A DNA stretch of 64,000 bases, from the NCBI RefSeq assembly GCF_903772925.1, contig NZ_LR812090.1, positions 1,756,333 through 1,820,332 on the forward strand, written 5' to 3'. This DNA is from Alteromonas macleodii. GTDB taxonomy: Bacteria > Pseudomonadota > Gammaproteobacteria > Enterobacterales > Alteromonadaceae. Under the pieces are notes generated by a model that did no database searches, had not been told where the DNA came from, and was given only the letters and a program-made list of their open reading frames with translations. Both the position numbers and the translations under genes were made by a program. Positions 53,001 through 61,539 of the stretch are shown piece by piece (positions within the stretch are counted from its first letter, which is position 1; every line of letters starts with the position of its first letter).

Positions 53001-53720
53001 ATGCGCCAAATTGTTCTCGATACTGAAACCACAGGTATTGACCCCAAAGAAGGCCACCGCATTATCGAAATAGGGTGTGTTGAAGTTGTTAACCGCCGTT
53101 TGACGGGGAATCACTTTCACGTTTACATCAACCCGGGCCGCCATATTGAACAAGAAGCAATTGAAGTTCACGGCATAACCAATGAATTTCTTGCCGACAA
53201 GCCTACGTTTTCTCAAGTTGCCCAAGAGTTTGTGAGCTTTATCAAAGGGGCGCAACTTGTTATTCACAACGCTCCCTTCGACGTGGGTTTCATGGATCAC
53301 GAGTTTGGAATGGAAGCCTCAACAAAAGGCGTTATCACCAGCCAGATATGTGATGTACTTGATACGCTGACCCTTGCGCGCCAAATGCACCCGGGGCAGA
53401 AAAACAACCTCGATGCATTGTGTAAACGCTACGGTATAGACAACAGCCACCGTACGCTTCACGGGGCTTTGCTGGATGCTGAAATTCTTGCCGATGTCTA
53501 TTTATTAATGACCGGTGGGCAGACCAAGCTTAAATTGGCATCAAGCTCGGGCAATGACACAGACTCAACCGCTATTCGCAGGGTTAAGCGTGGCGCAAAT
53601 AAATTAAAGGTTATTAAAGCTACCGCCGATGAAGTAACACAGCATGAGGCTCGCTTAGACATTGTAGAAAAAGCGGGTGGAAAATGCTTGTGGCGTCCTC
53701 AGCCTGAAGAGGTGTCTTAG
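53001..53720 (+). CDS. dnaQ: DNA polymerase III epsilon subunit
   Basis: The 239-residue proofreading exonuclease has ExoI QIVLDTETTGIDPKEGHRIIEIG (Asp and Glu), ExoII VIHNAPFDVGFMDHEF and ExoIII HGALLDAEILADVYLLM with its His and Asp, followed by a clamp/alpha-binding tail ending LWRPQPEE. It corrects mismatches at the replication fork. The upstream promoter region is shared with rnhA. Confidence 0.96.
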   Translation: MRQIVLDTETTGIDPKEGHRIIEIGCVEVVNRRLTGNHFHVYINPGRHIEQEAIEVHGITNEFLADKPTFSQVAQEFVSFIKGAQLVIHNAPFDVGFMDHEFGMEASTKGVITSQICDVLDTLTLARQMHPGQKNNLDALCKRYGIDNSHRTLHGALLDAEILADVYLLMTGGQTKLKLASSSGNDTDSTAIRRVKRGANKLKVIKATADEVTQHEARLDIVEKAGGKCLWRPQPEEVS

Positions 53721-53774
53721 CCAAAAACATGTAAATAGAAGTAAAACAACCAAACAGTGCAGGAGCAGCGTAGC

Positions 53775-55280
53775 GTGAAAGTGTGGTTTTATTGGGTAAT
53801 TATTTTATCGCTTTTTATACACTTAAGCGCTGGCGCTCAGTCGCAAGAAGACGAGCGCGATGCCGCTAGGCAGCTCGCAGATAGTGCAATTCAAAGCCCT
53901 CAGTCAAATAATCAAGATGTTGATACCTCGCCGCTTACTGAGTTAGGCGACAGCTATACAAACTCAATAAAGCTTTTACAAAACCGATTTCGAGTAGATT
54001 ACAACGTCGAAGAAATCACTATGGTCTTTTTCAGAGAGTATGGCTCTGCACCGGTTGTACTTGTGAGACCTGATGGCTCTAAGCTGTTTCAGGGGCGAGT
54101 GGACGAAGACAAAGTAGAGTGGTTCGATGCCGATACCTTCGACATGATAACCATTAAAAATCCTGTTCCAGGGCCTTGGCAAGCAGTGGGCCAAGTACTG
54201 CCAGAAAGCCGTGTGATGGTTATATCAAATATAGAGTTACACGCCGACCCTTTACCTGACGTGCTATTTGCCGGTGAAATTCTAAAATCTACGGCCTACC
54301 TCACAAATAATGGCAAGCCAATTGACAACAAGCAGTTCAGGGATGTAGTCGAGCTTGATATTGAATTTAAGAGCACAAACAACCCTAACTTCGGAAACTT
54401 TGGTACAGGCGATCAGGACGTTGCTACGTTTCAAGACGACGGCCGGGGAATGGACGAGCGCCCTGGAGATGGTGTCTTTACCGGTCAATTTAATTTAAAG
54501 ATAGCGGCGGGGGAGTGGAAGCCGGTTTTTCGCGTTATCACCCCTATGTATACTCGTGAGCAAGAAAGCCAACCTATTGTCTTACATAACAACCCTGTTT
54601 CTATTGACGTAGAAATGAACGGCGGCGGTGACGGCTACCATAAGATCATAATTGATGTTGATAGGGATCTAGTGGATATCGAATCCTTGCTTGTGGACGG
54701 AAAGGTAAAGTTCCCTAATGCAGACATGCAGAACTTTTCTTTGACCGAAGGGGGCAGTGAGCCTCGCGAGCATTTAATTGTAGCCTATGAAGAAGGCATC
54801 TTTAGAGTAAAGATTACGGCATATGGAACAACAATGAATGGCAGGGATTTTATTTTAGATGTGCCTGAATTTAGTTTCGTCGCTGAGGGGCCGCAAGAGC
54901 CTGAAGTTGAAGACCCATTAATAGATGGTAAAGACCCGATTGTCGATGGCAGTGCACCATTAGTTGAGTCACCTGAGCTAAATCCTGCCGCTATGACGCA
55001 AAATGAAGAATCTTCGCTAGATGGGCAAGAAGAAATGGATAATGGAACTTTGACCATTATCTTGATAGCAGTTAATGGGTCAATTGTACTTATCGGAGTT
55101 ATTGCTGCGGCGGTTATCATTTTTATGCGTAAAAAGCGTACGTCTCCCAAACCGTCGTCTTCACCGGCAAAGCAGCCTACAGCTACGACTGATGCCGAAC
55201 TTTCTATGGAAGAAAAGCCGAAAGGTTTGAAAAAGTTATTCGGGATGTTTAAAAAAGGAAGCAAACCGGAAAAATCCTAA
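53775..55280 (+). CDS. Secreted, membrane-anchored protein of unknown function (TIGR03503-like)
   Basis: The 501-residue protein has a signal peptide (KVWFYWVIILSLFIHLSAGA), a large extracytoplasmic region with repeated beta-type segments (LQNRFRVDYNVEEITMVFFREYGSAPVVLVRPDGSK; DDGRGMDERPGDGVFTGQFNL), and one C-terminal membrane helix (about 425-447) followed by a basic tail. It resembles a conserved family, TIGR03503, that I recall beside dnaQ in Shewanella and relatives; function unknown. GTG 53775 has AGGAG nine bases upstream; an in-frame GTG at 53757 would prevent the signal sequence. Starts 54 bases after dnaQ. Confidence 0.6.
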   Translation: MKVWFYWVIILSLFIHLSAGAQSQEDERDAARQLADSAIQSPQSNNQDVDTSPLTELGDSYTNSIKLLQNRFRVDYNVEEITMVFFREYGSAPVVLVRPDGSKLFQGRVDEDKVEWFDADTFDMITIKNPVPGPWQAVGQVLPESRVMVISNIELHADPLPDVLFAGEILKSTAYLTNNGKPIDNKQFRDVVELDIEFKSTNNPNFGNFGTGDQDVATFQDDGRGMDERPGDGVFTGQFNLKIAAGEWKPVFRVITPMYTREQESQPIVLHNNPVSIDVEMNGGGDGYHKIIIDVDRDLVDIESLLVDGKVKFPNADMQNFSLTEGGSEPREHLIVAYEEGIFRVKITAYGTTMNGRDFILDVPEFSFVAEGPQEPEVEDPLIDGKDPIVDGSAPLVESPELNPAAMTQNEESSLDGQEEMDNGTLTIILIAVNGSIVLIGVIAAAVIIFMRKKRTSPKPSSSPAKQPTATTDAELSMEEKPKGLKKLFGMFKKGSKPEKS

Positions 55281-55290
55281 TGTTTGTTTT

Positions 55291-55304
55291 ATCACAGCTG
55301 TGAT
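55291..55304. terminator. Short perfect palindrome after the membrane protein gene
   Basis: ATCACAGCTGTGAT is a perfect 14-base palindrome 11 bases after the stop. It may be a terminator stem or a protein site; T tract lacking. Confidence 0.35.
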
Positions 55305-55402
55305 TATGCGATGTTAAATTGTTCACTTTGAATTTTATTTCGACATAATGTCTATTTAACAGGCAAACAAACCGCAGATGACAATTTTATTAATAAAAAG
55401 CG

Positions 55403-55431
55403 TTGACTCCACATGGGGGAATACGTATTAT
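55403..55431 (+). promoter_or_regulatory. Promoter of the tRNA-Asp array
   Basis: TTGACT (55403-55408), a 17-base spacer and TATTAT (55426-55431) precede a GC-rich CTGCGCCGC discriminator, as expected for a stringently controlled stable-RNA promoter. The first tRNA starts about 55 bases downstream of the probable start point. Confidence 0.7.
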
Positions 55432-55496
55432 CTGCGCCGCAGTCAGGGGACAGGGCAACAACAGCCAAGTCAACTCACTGATAACATTGAAGATGT

Positions 55497-55573
55497 GGAG
55501 CGGTAGTTCAGTTGGTTAGAATACCGGCCTGTCACGCCGGGGGTCGCGGGTTCGAGTCCCGTCCGCTCCGCCA
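55497..55573 (+). tRNA. tRNA-Asp(GTC), copy 1
   Basis: A 77-base cloverleaf ending CCA: acceptor stem GGAGCGG/CCGCTCC, anticodon loop CTGTCAC with GTC, and TTCGAGT T loop. Identical to the three following copies. Confidence 0.97.
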
Positions 55574-55603
55574 CTCTTTCAATGGTATAACTAAAAGGTT
55601 TTC

Positions 55604-55680
55604 GGAGCGGTAGTTCAGTTGGTTAGAATACCGGCCTGTCACGCCGGGGGTCGCGGGTTCGAGTCCCGTCCGCTCCGCCA
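55604..55680 (+). tRNA. tRNA-Asp(GTC), copy 2
   Basis: Identical to copy 1, with encoded CCA, 30 bases after it. Confidence 0.97.
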
Positions 55681-55710
55681 TTTAGTTATACAGCGCAATC
55701 TCGATTATGT

Positions 55711-55787
55711 GGAGCGGTAGTTCAGTTGGTTAGAATACCGGCCTGTCACGCCGGGGGTCGCGGGTTCGAGTCCCGTCCGCTCCGCCA
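55711..55787 (+). tRNA. tRNA-Asp(GTC), copy 3
   Basis: Identical to copy 1, with encoded CCA, 30 bases after copy 2. Confidence 0.97.
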
Positions 55788-55819
55788 TTAATCGAACAAT
55801 GCGCGCTTTTCATTATTGC

Positions 55820-55896
55820 GGAGCGGTAGTTCAGTTGGTTAGAATACCGGCCTGTCACGCCGGGGGTCGCGGGTTCGAGTCCCGTCCGCTCCGCCA
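55820..55896 (+). tRNA. tRNA-Asp(GTC), copy 4
   Basis: Identical to copy 1, with encoded CCA, 32 bases after copy 3. The 337 bases after it, to the EAL gene, hold no recognised element beyond AT-rich DNA. Confidence 0.97.
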
Positions 55897-56233
55897 TTAA
55901 TGATAAAGAGTCATATCAAGTTCTCATTTAAGTTAGTTTCTCTCTCCCCCAAAACAAAAAAACAAGGCTTTAGTTCTCATTAGCATCCTCTTTAGTCATT
56001 TTTACCCGCAAAAGCACTTTTCGCACCTCGCATAATAGCCGTTATTAAAACGCGCTAGACAAATTTCATATCTGTATTTACTTAGTTTTTAAACCTTTCA
56101 TTTTTATTTTCAAGAGCCACACATTAAGCATTAAAACTATCTAACAAACAGTAACATGTGCCCTAAAGTCGTAGTGTGTTTTTTTGAATCTGTACTACAG
56201 TTAGGACGTTAGAGTTTTACAACAACGGAAATT

Positions 56234-57787
56234 ATGAATAAAAGCGATCAAAAACGGTATTTTTTGGCTGATAATTTAAAAGCGATTGGCGTCTCTTTGT
56301 TAAGCGTGGCATTGGTTACATTTGTTCTTGCCATAATTATGTTTGTGTTTGTTAGAGAACAAGAAGAGAGCCGTGCTAAAGAGATTTTAGATAACGTCCG
56401 CATTGTCTTTAGAGATGCAGAAATTACCCTCGATTATCTCAACGCACTGCCTTATCAGTCTTGTGAACTCGAAAACTTGGCAGAAATGCGCAAAACTCTT
56501 TTTCGCTCCCGTTTTGTAAAAGAAATTGGTTTCTATGAAAACGGCGAATTGTTGTGTAGTACCTATCTGGGTATTCTTGAAGAGCCCATACAAGAAGCAA
56601 CCCCAGATTTTTACACTCAGCTTGGTGATGCATTCTGGATAAACACACCCCTGCAGTTATTTGACAAACAGGCAACAGGCACCATTGTTAAACGTGGTCG
56701 CTATAATGCTGTGCTTGATATGGATAGCGTTATTGGCTACAGCTTTACCCAAGATTGGCAGCTTTTTTACAATGGCGATCATTTTTATCATATGGCGGGC
56801 AACCCAGGGCTTGTAGATACCACGCTTAGCCAAGATGATATGGAAGCACGTACAGGGTATTTCTCATTGCAATTCATTTTGTGCGATGAGCGCTACAATA
56901 ACACTTGTTTAAAAGTTAAATCTGACCACGGAAGGGTATTAGATTTACACACGGGCAAGATTGTCTTGTTTGTTTTCGCTATGCTGTTGACGGCCGCGCT
57001 CACGCACATGCTGGTGTTTAATTATTTACGTCGTCGTCGTTCTCTCGAGTCCAGAGTTAGCAAAGGGTTAAAAGAGCATAAGTTTTATAGTCTTTATCAG
57101 CCATTTGTTGATTTGGAAACGGGCAAAGTCATCGGTTGTGAAGTGCTTAGTCGCTTTGAAGACGAGTTTGGGCCTATTTATCCTGATGAGTTTATTCCGC
57201 AAGTTAAAGAGCAAGAAATGACCTGGGAATTTACTATCGATATGATTACGACTGCGATGAAGGAGCTTAATGAAAACCCTGATATTCCAAATGGGTTTAA
57301 AGTATCCTTCAACTTATTTCCTTTCGACTTTACAAGAGAAGACTGTTTAGACTTAGATTTTGCTTTGGAAATGAATGTTAAAAACTTCAAGTTAGTACTG
57401 GAAATTACCGAAGACGAACAGATAGCAACTCATAGTGCGGTTAAGCATATTAAATCGTTAAAAAGTAAAGGGTTCTTATTTGCTATTGATGACTTCGGCG
57501 TGGGGTATTCTAACCTAAGCCAGCTAAAAACCTTGAACTGTGACTATCTCAAAATTGACCGAAGCTTTGTTATGGATATGGAAGACAACAGCATTCGTTC
57601 TTCGCTTATTCCACATATTGTTAGTATTGCCGAAGGGCTTAACGTCGACCTGATCGCAGAAGGCGTCGAAAATACCGAACAGTGTAATGAACTGAAGGGG
57701 TTAACTATCGGGTTTGGTCAAGGGTGGTTGTTTGGCAAGCCTCAGTCTGCCGATGCGCTAGCTAAAAGCGTCCAAGACACACAATAA
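56234..57787 (+). CDS. CSS-motif EAL-domain c-di-GMP phosphodiesterase
   Basis: The 517-residue inner-membrane protein has two helices (about 18-38 and 240-260) around a periplasmic CSS-like domain, where YQSCELENL and LLCSTYLG supply the two cysteines (CST in place of CSS). The EAL domain (about 275-515) keeps catalytic residues: Glu in CEVLSRF, Asn in FNLFPFDF, Glu in LEITEDEQ, DDFGVGYSNLSQL, Lys in YLKIDRSF, Glu in IAEGVENTEQ and Gln in GQGWLFGKP. In E. coli PdeC-type enzymes, disulfide formation in the periplasmic domain restrains hydrolysis of c-di-GMP to pGpG. Monocistronic. Confidence 0.9.
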   Translation: MNKSDQKRYFLADNLKAIGVSLLSVALVTFVLAIIMFVFVREQEESRAKEILDNVRIVFRDAEITLDYLNALPYQSCELENLAEMRKTLFRSRFVKEIGFYENGELLCSTYLGILEEPIQEATPDFYTQLGDAFWINTPLQLFDKQATGTIVKRGRYNAVLDMDSVIGYSFTQDWQLFYNGDHFYHMAGNPGLVDTTLSQDDMEARTGYFSLQFILCDERYNNTCLKVKSDHGRVLDLHTGKIVLFVFAMLLTAALTHMLVFNYLRRRRSLESRVSKGLKEHKFYSLYQPFVDLETGKVIGCEVLSRFEDEFGPIYPDEFIPQVKEQEMTWEFTIDMITTAMKELNENPDIPNGFKVSFNLFPFDFTREDCLDLDFALEMNVKNFKLVLEITEDEQIATHSAVKHIKSLKSKGFLFAIDDFGVGYSNLSQLKTLNCDYLKIDRSFVMDMEDNSIRSSLIPHIVSIAEGLNVDLIAEGVENTEQCNELKGLTIGFGQGWLFGKPQSADALAKSVQDTQ

Positions 57788-57874
57788 CGCGTTTTAGCAC
57801 TGTTATTTTTCAGTTGGTGTTGGTAGTGTTTAGCGCTACCATTCACCGTCTGGAAACTATAGAAGAACAGTCGC

Positions 57875-58585
57875 ATGCAGGACGTGCTAAATTGCAGCAA
57901 TATAAATAAAACTTATCAAGATGGCATTAACGCCACCCCCGTATTACACGATGTTTCTCTTTCTATAAAAGCTGGTGAACACGTAGCCATTTTAGGCAGT
58001 TCTGGCTCGGGTAAAAGTACGCTTCTACATATACTCGGGGGATTAGATAAACCCTCCAGCGGCGACGTCGAATTTAATGGCAAATCTCTTGGCAAACTAT
58101 CTGGTAATGCGCTAGCTAAACTTCGCAATGACGAAATGGGGTTTATTTACCAGTTTCATCACCTGCTTGGTGAGTTCACGGCCTTAGAGAACGTTGCGAT
58201 GCCGCTTAGAATAAGAGGTCTATCCACAAAAGCGGCCCATGCTAAAGCCCAAGCTATGTTAGAAGAAGTAGGGCTCTCCCATCGATTAGATCATTTACCT
58301 TCAACTATGTCGGGAGGCGAGCGACAGCGTGTGGCAATAGCCCGTGCGTTGGTTACCGAACCTTCTGTGGTGCTAGCCGATGAACCTACAGGGAATTTGG
58401 ATGATTCTACGGGACAACAAATCTATAAGCTTTTGAAAAGCTTAAGCGAGAAAAAGGGGACAGCCTTTGTCGTGGTTACCCACGACATTACTCTTGCTGC
58501 GAAAATGGATAGGGTACTCAAGATTAAAGACGGCCGGTTAGCTAGCGAAGCATTGCCTGCGGAGGGTCAAGATGCTCGCCCTTGA
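57875..58585 (+). CDS. lolD: Lipoprotein-releasing ABC transporter ATPase LolD
   Basis: The 236-residue ATPase powers release of outer-membrane lipoproteins from the inner membrane to LolA. It has Walker [11 protein letters not shown]-loop YQFHHLL, signature MSGGERQRV, Walker [13 protein letters not shown] and switch His in VVVTHD, with the YQFHHLL segment typical of LolD. The permease gene starts within its last codons (14-base overlap). No lolC precedes it; an EAL gene stands there instead. Confidence 0.9.
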   Translation: MQDVLNCSNINKTYQDGINATPVLHDVSLSIKAGEHVAILGSSGSGKSTLLHILGGLDKPSSGDVEFNGKSLGKLSGNALAKLRNDEMGFIYQFHHLLGEFTALENVAMPLRIRGLSTKAAHAKAQAMLEEVGLSHRLDHLPSTMSGGERQRVAIARALVTEPSVVLADEPTGNLDDSTGQQIYKLLKSLSEKKGTAFVVVTHDITLAAKMDRVLKIKDGRLASEALPAEGQDARP

Positions 58586-59798
58586 ATTGGCCAAGAGATT
58601 TAGAAAAACACGTTCCGAACAGCGCTTTATTTCGTTTATATCAATGTCGTCGACTATTGGTATTGGGCTGGGGTGTTTTGTTCTTATCGTGCTTTTAAGT
58701 GTTATGAACGGTTTTGAAAGAGAGTTAACGAGTCGCATTTTAAGCGTGGTTCCACACGGTGAGCTATACACTAAAAGCGAAAGTGGAATAGAAAATTTAG
58801 ATGCTCAGCTTTACCGTTTTTCACAAGACAGCCGTATTGCATCAGTAACCCCTTACACAGGGTTGACAGGAATGCTGCAGTCAAAAGGCGAGTTAAAGGC
58901 GATTAGCGTTACCGGTATCCCAGTAAATCAGGTTGGTGATAAATACGCTGAAAGAGTAGCTAGTCAAGATTGGCTAAACTTTTCTAAGCAATCTAATGGA
59001 TTACTTGTTGGTAAAGGTATTATGTCTTCAATGGCGCTAAACGTAGGTGACACGGTTCAACTATTGATACCTCAAACCACCCATGATCTAACTTTTAAGG
59101 CGCCACGTTCTATTACGCTGACTATCGCAGGCGTGCTATCTGTTGGTGGAGAGTTAGACAATCAGCTTGGGTTAATGCATTTAGCAACTGCGTCGGAAGC
59201 TATTGGTATTACCTCTAAAGCCCAGGGTATTCAGTTTACCCTTAACGATCCTTTTTCAGCATACGATACCATGCGAGATATTGGCTATAGCTATCCTCAA
59301 GCTGTTTATATGTCTGACTGGACACGTACTCAAGGGCATTTATATAACGATATTCAGCTTGTAAGGTCCGTGGTTTATATTGCGCTTACGTTAGTGATTG
59401 CCGTAGCTTGCTTTAATATAGTGTCATCATTAGTTATGGCGGTAAGAGACAAACAGGCTGCTATTGCGATATTAAAAACAATGGGAGCTACTGACCGTCT
59501 AATCCGCAATACTTTCGTACTTCAGGGCGTTATTAACGGGTTTATCGGCATAACCGTTGGCGTTACACTTGCTTTACTAGTAGCACCAAATTTGTCAGAT
59601 ATTGTTCGCTTTATTGAAACATTGTTAGGTGTAGAAATTCTCTCTGGCGATATCTATTTTATTGATTTTCTACCTTCAAGCTTACATTGGGAGGATGTGG
59701 TAGTAACAATTGTTGTAGCCATGTTTTTAAGTGTCGGGGCTACGTTATATCCAGCGCAAAAAGCTGCGAAAGTGTCGCCATCTTCTGCGCTTCACTAG
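58572..59798 (+). CDS. lolE: Lipoprotein-releasing permease (LolC/LolE family)
   Basis: The 408-residue permease has one N-terminal helix (about 22-45; [40 protein letters not shown]), a large periplasmic domain (about 45-265) and three C-terminal helices (about 270, 318 and 370), as in LolC, LolE and MacB-type transporters. It begins by 14-base overlap with lolD, the position of lolE in enteric bacteria. Only one such permease is present here, so it may form a homodimer or pair with a LolC encoded elsewhere. Confidence 0.8.
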   Translation: MLALELAKRFRKTRSEQRFISFISMSSTIGIGLGCFVLIVLLSVMNGFERELTSRILSVVPHGELYTKSESGIENLDAQLYRFSQDSRIASVTPYTGLTGMLQSKGELKAISVTGIPVNQVGDKYAERVASQDWLNFSKQSNGLLVGKGIMSSMALNVGDTVQLLIPQTTHDLTFKAPRSITLTIAGVLSVGGELDNQLGLMHLATASEAIGITSKAQGIQFTLNDPFSAYDTMRDIGYSYPQAVYMSDWTRTQGHLYNDIQLVRSVVYIALTLVIAVACFNIVSSLVMAVRDKQAAIAILKTMGATDRLIRNTFVLQGVINGFIGITVGVTLALLVAPNLSDIVRFIETLLGVEILSGDIYFIDFLPSSLHWEDVVVTIVVAMFLSVGATLYPAQKAAKVSPSSALH

Positions 59799-59978
59799 CT
59801 AATTACAAAATTAACTATTACGGGGCGATGATAGTTAATTTAAGCATCAGCGACCAGTAACCCTCGGCAACCTCGTTGTTTTAGCAACATAGGTGAAGCG
59901 TAAGAAAGGTACAAATGTTGGCCTGATATATCCTAGACTAATGTTCACAGGGCTAATAACGCGACTTTAACCAATAAA

Positions 59979-60003
59979 AAGGCCAGCAAATTATGCTGGC
60001 CTT
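59979..60003 (-). terminator. Terminator between lolE and the symporter gene
   Basis: AAGGCCAGCA (59979-59988) pairs with TGCTGGCCTT (59994-60003), loop of five. On the minus strand TTTTTA follows the stem, so it mainly ends the symporter gene at 60079, and possibly also lolE. Confidence 0.8.
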
Positions 60004-60078
60004 GTTCGTATTTAACGGCTGTTCTTGTACGACACTTACATGATGTGCAAAGCGCACTCAGGAGATTTGAACACTATA

Positions 60079-61425
60079 CTATTTGTTCTTTTCGAAGTGT
60101 TCGAAATCCACATCTTCTTGTTTCAAACCTGCTCTAGGGTCGTTGTAAACCCTCTCATCCAATGCGCCTTCGCTCTTAGCAACAACGCATGACACCATAC
60201 AGTCACCAGTAATATTTACCGCAGTACGGGTCATATCGAGCAGTCTGTCTACGCCGATAATAAGTGCAATACCCTCAACGGGTAAGTTTACCTGCTGTAA
60301 AACCATCGCCAGCATAATAAGGCCAACGCCGGGTACACCCGCGGTTCCGATAGAAGCAAGCGTGGCGGTTAACACTACCATCATATAGTCGCCAAGGCTC
60401 AAGTCGACAGCGTAAACCTGTGCGATAAACACCGTCGCCACACCCTGCATGATGGCGGTACCGTCCATGTTAATTGTTGCGCCTAAAGGCAGGGTGAATG
60501 ACGAAACTGAATTACCTACGCCAAGTTTGTTTTTTGCTGTTTCCATGGTAACCGGCAACGTTGCACTGCTACTTGACGTACTAAAAGCAAAAAGGGCTGC
60601 GTCACGCATTTTTTTCAACAGAATGACCGGGTTTAAGCCTGCCAAAACTTTAAGTAAAACAGAATAAGTAACTAGGCCGTGAAGGATCAGAACACCAAAT
60701 ACTAAAAAGAAGTACTTCGCCAAACTCAATATGGTTTCGCCGCCAATGGTTGAGAAGAGCTTCGCCATCAGTACGTAAACACCGTATGGCGCTAAGTTCA
60801 TGATGATTGTCACTAAGCGCATGATTACTGTATTGATATCTTCAAAGATAGCGGTAAGACGTTTGCCCGCATCACCTGTCATCGCCATTGCTATACCGAA
60901 CAGTACAGCAAAAACAATGATTTGAAGCATGTTGCCCTGTGCCATAGAGTTTATAGGGTTGCTAGGGAACATATTCACAATAACGTCTGACAGGCTAGGC
61001 GCTTCTTTTGCTTGGAACGAGGTTTCCGTGGTTAAATTAAGTCCGTCACCGGGAGAAACCACCAAAGCTATACTCATGGCTAGTGTTATGGCGATTGCGG
61101 TTGTGACAACATATAACCCTACCGATTTTGCACCCAGTCTTCCCAACTTGCTCGGGTCTGATAAGGTACTAGTTCCACAAATAAGAGAAACAAAAACAAG
61201 GGGAACCACCAGCATCTTTAAGCTAGCAATAAATATTTGGCCGAGAGTTGAAAATATACCTTCTACGAGAATGTTATACGTTGAGAGCTCAAAACCGAAT
61301 ACCGAAAAAGTAAAATCTCCGCTATCATCAAACAATAATTGGAGAAAGACACCAGTCAAGATACCGGCAGCCATGCCGATAAATATGCGGGCGGTTAAAC
61401 TATACTTATGTGCAGATGAAGACAT
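60079..61425 (-). CDS. Dicarboxylate/amino acid:cation symporter (DAACS)
   Basis: The 448-residue inner-membrane protein has the GltP/DctA features: FSTSSSSATLPVTMETAKN (re-entrant loop HP1, Ser-rich), SFTLPLGATINMDGTAIMQGVATVF (helix 7 NMDGT), and GVGLIMLAMVLQQVNLPVEGIALIIGVDRLLDMTRTAVNITGD (HP2 and helix 8 with the Asp and Arg for substrate). It takes up glutamate, aspartate or C4-dicarboxylates with Na+ or H+. The exact substrate is not decidable. Divergent from the lipoprotein gene. Confidence 0.9.
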   Translation of the reverse strand: MSSSAHKYSLTARIFIGMAAGILTGVFLQLLFDDSGDFTFSVFGFELSTYNILVEGIFSTLGQIFIASLKMLVVPLVFVSLICGTSTLSDPSKLGRLGAKSVGLYVVTTAIAITLAMSIALVVSPGDGLNLTTETSFQAKEAPSLSDVIVNMFPSNPINSMAQGNMLQIIVFAVLFGIAMAMTGDAGKRLTAIFEDINTVIMRLVTIIMNLAPYGVYVLMAKLFSTIGGETILSLAKYFFLVFGVLILHGLVTYSVLLKVLAGLNPVILLKKMRDAALFAFSTSSSSATLPVTMETAKNKLGVGNSVSSFTLPLGATINMDGTAIMQGVATVFIAQVYAVDLSLGDYMMVVLTATLASIGTAGVPGVGLIMLAMVLQQVNLPVEGIALIIGVDRLLDMTRTAVNITGDCMVSCVVAKSEGALDERVYNDPRAGLKQEDVDFEHFEKNK

Positions 61426-61539
61426 TAATGTTTCCTGTGCATTGTTATATTTTTAATCTTTCGTAGTGTGCCAGATTCAGTTGATTTTTAAACATAAAAA
61501 ACGACGCAATTGTCAATAAAAGAGGTTCAGGAACGAATT

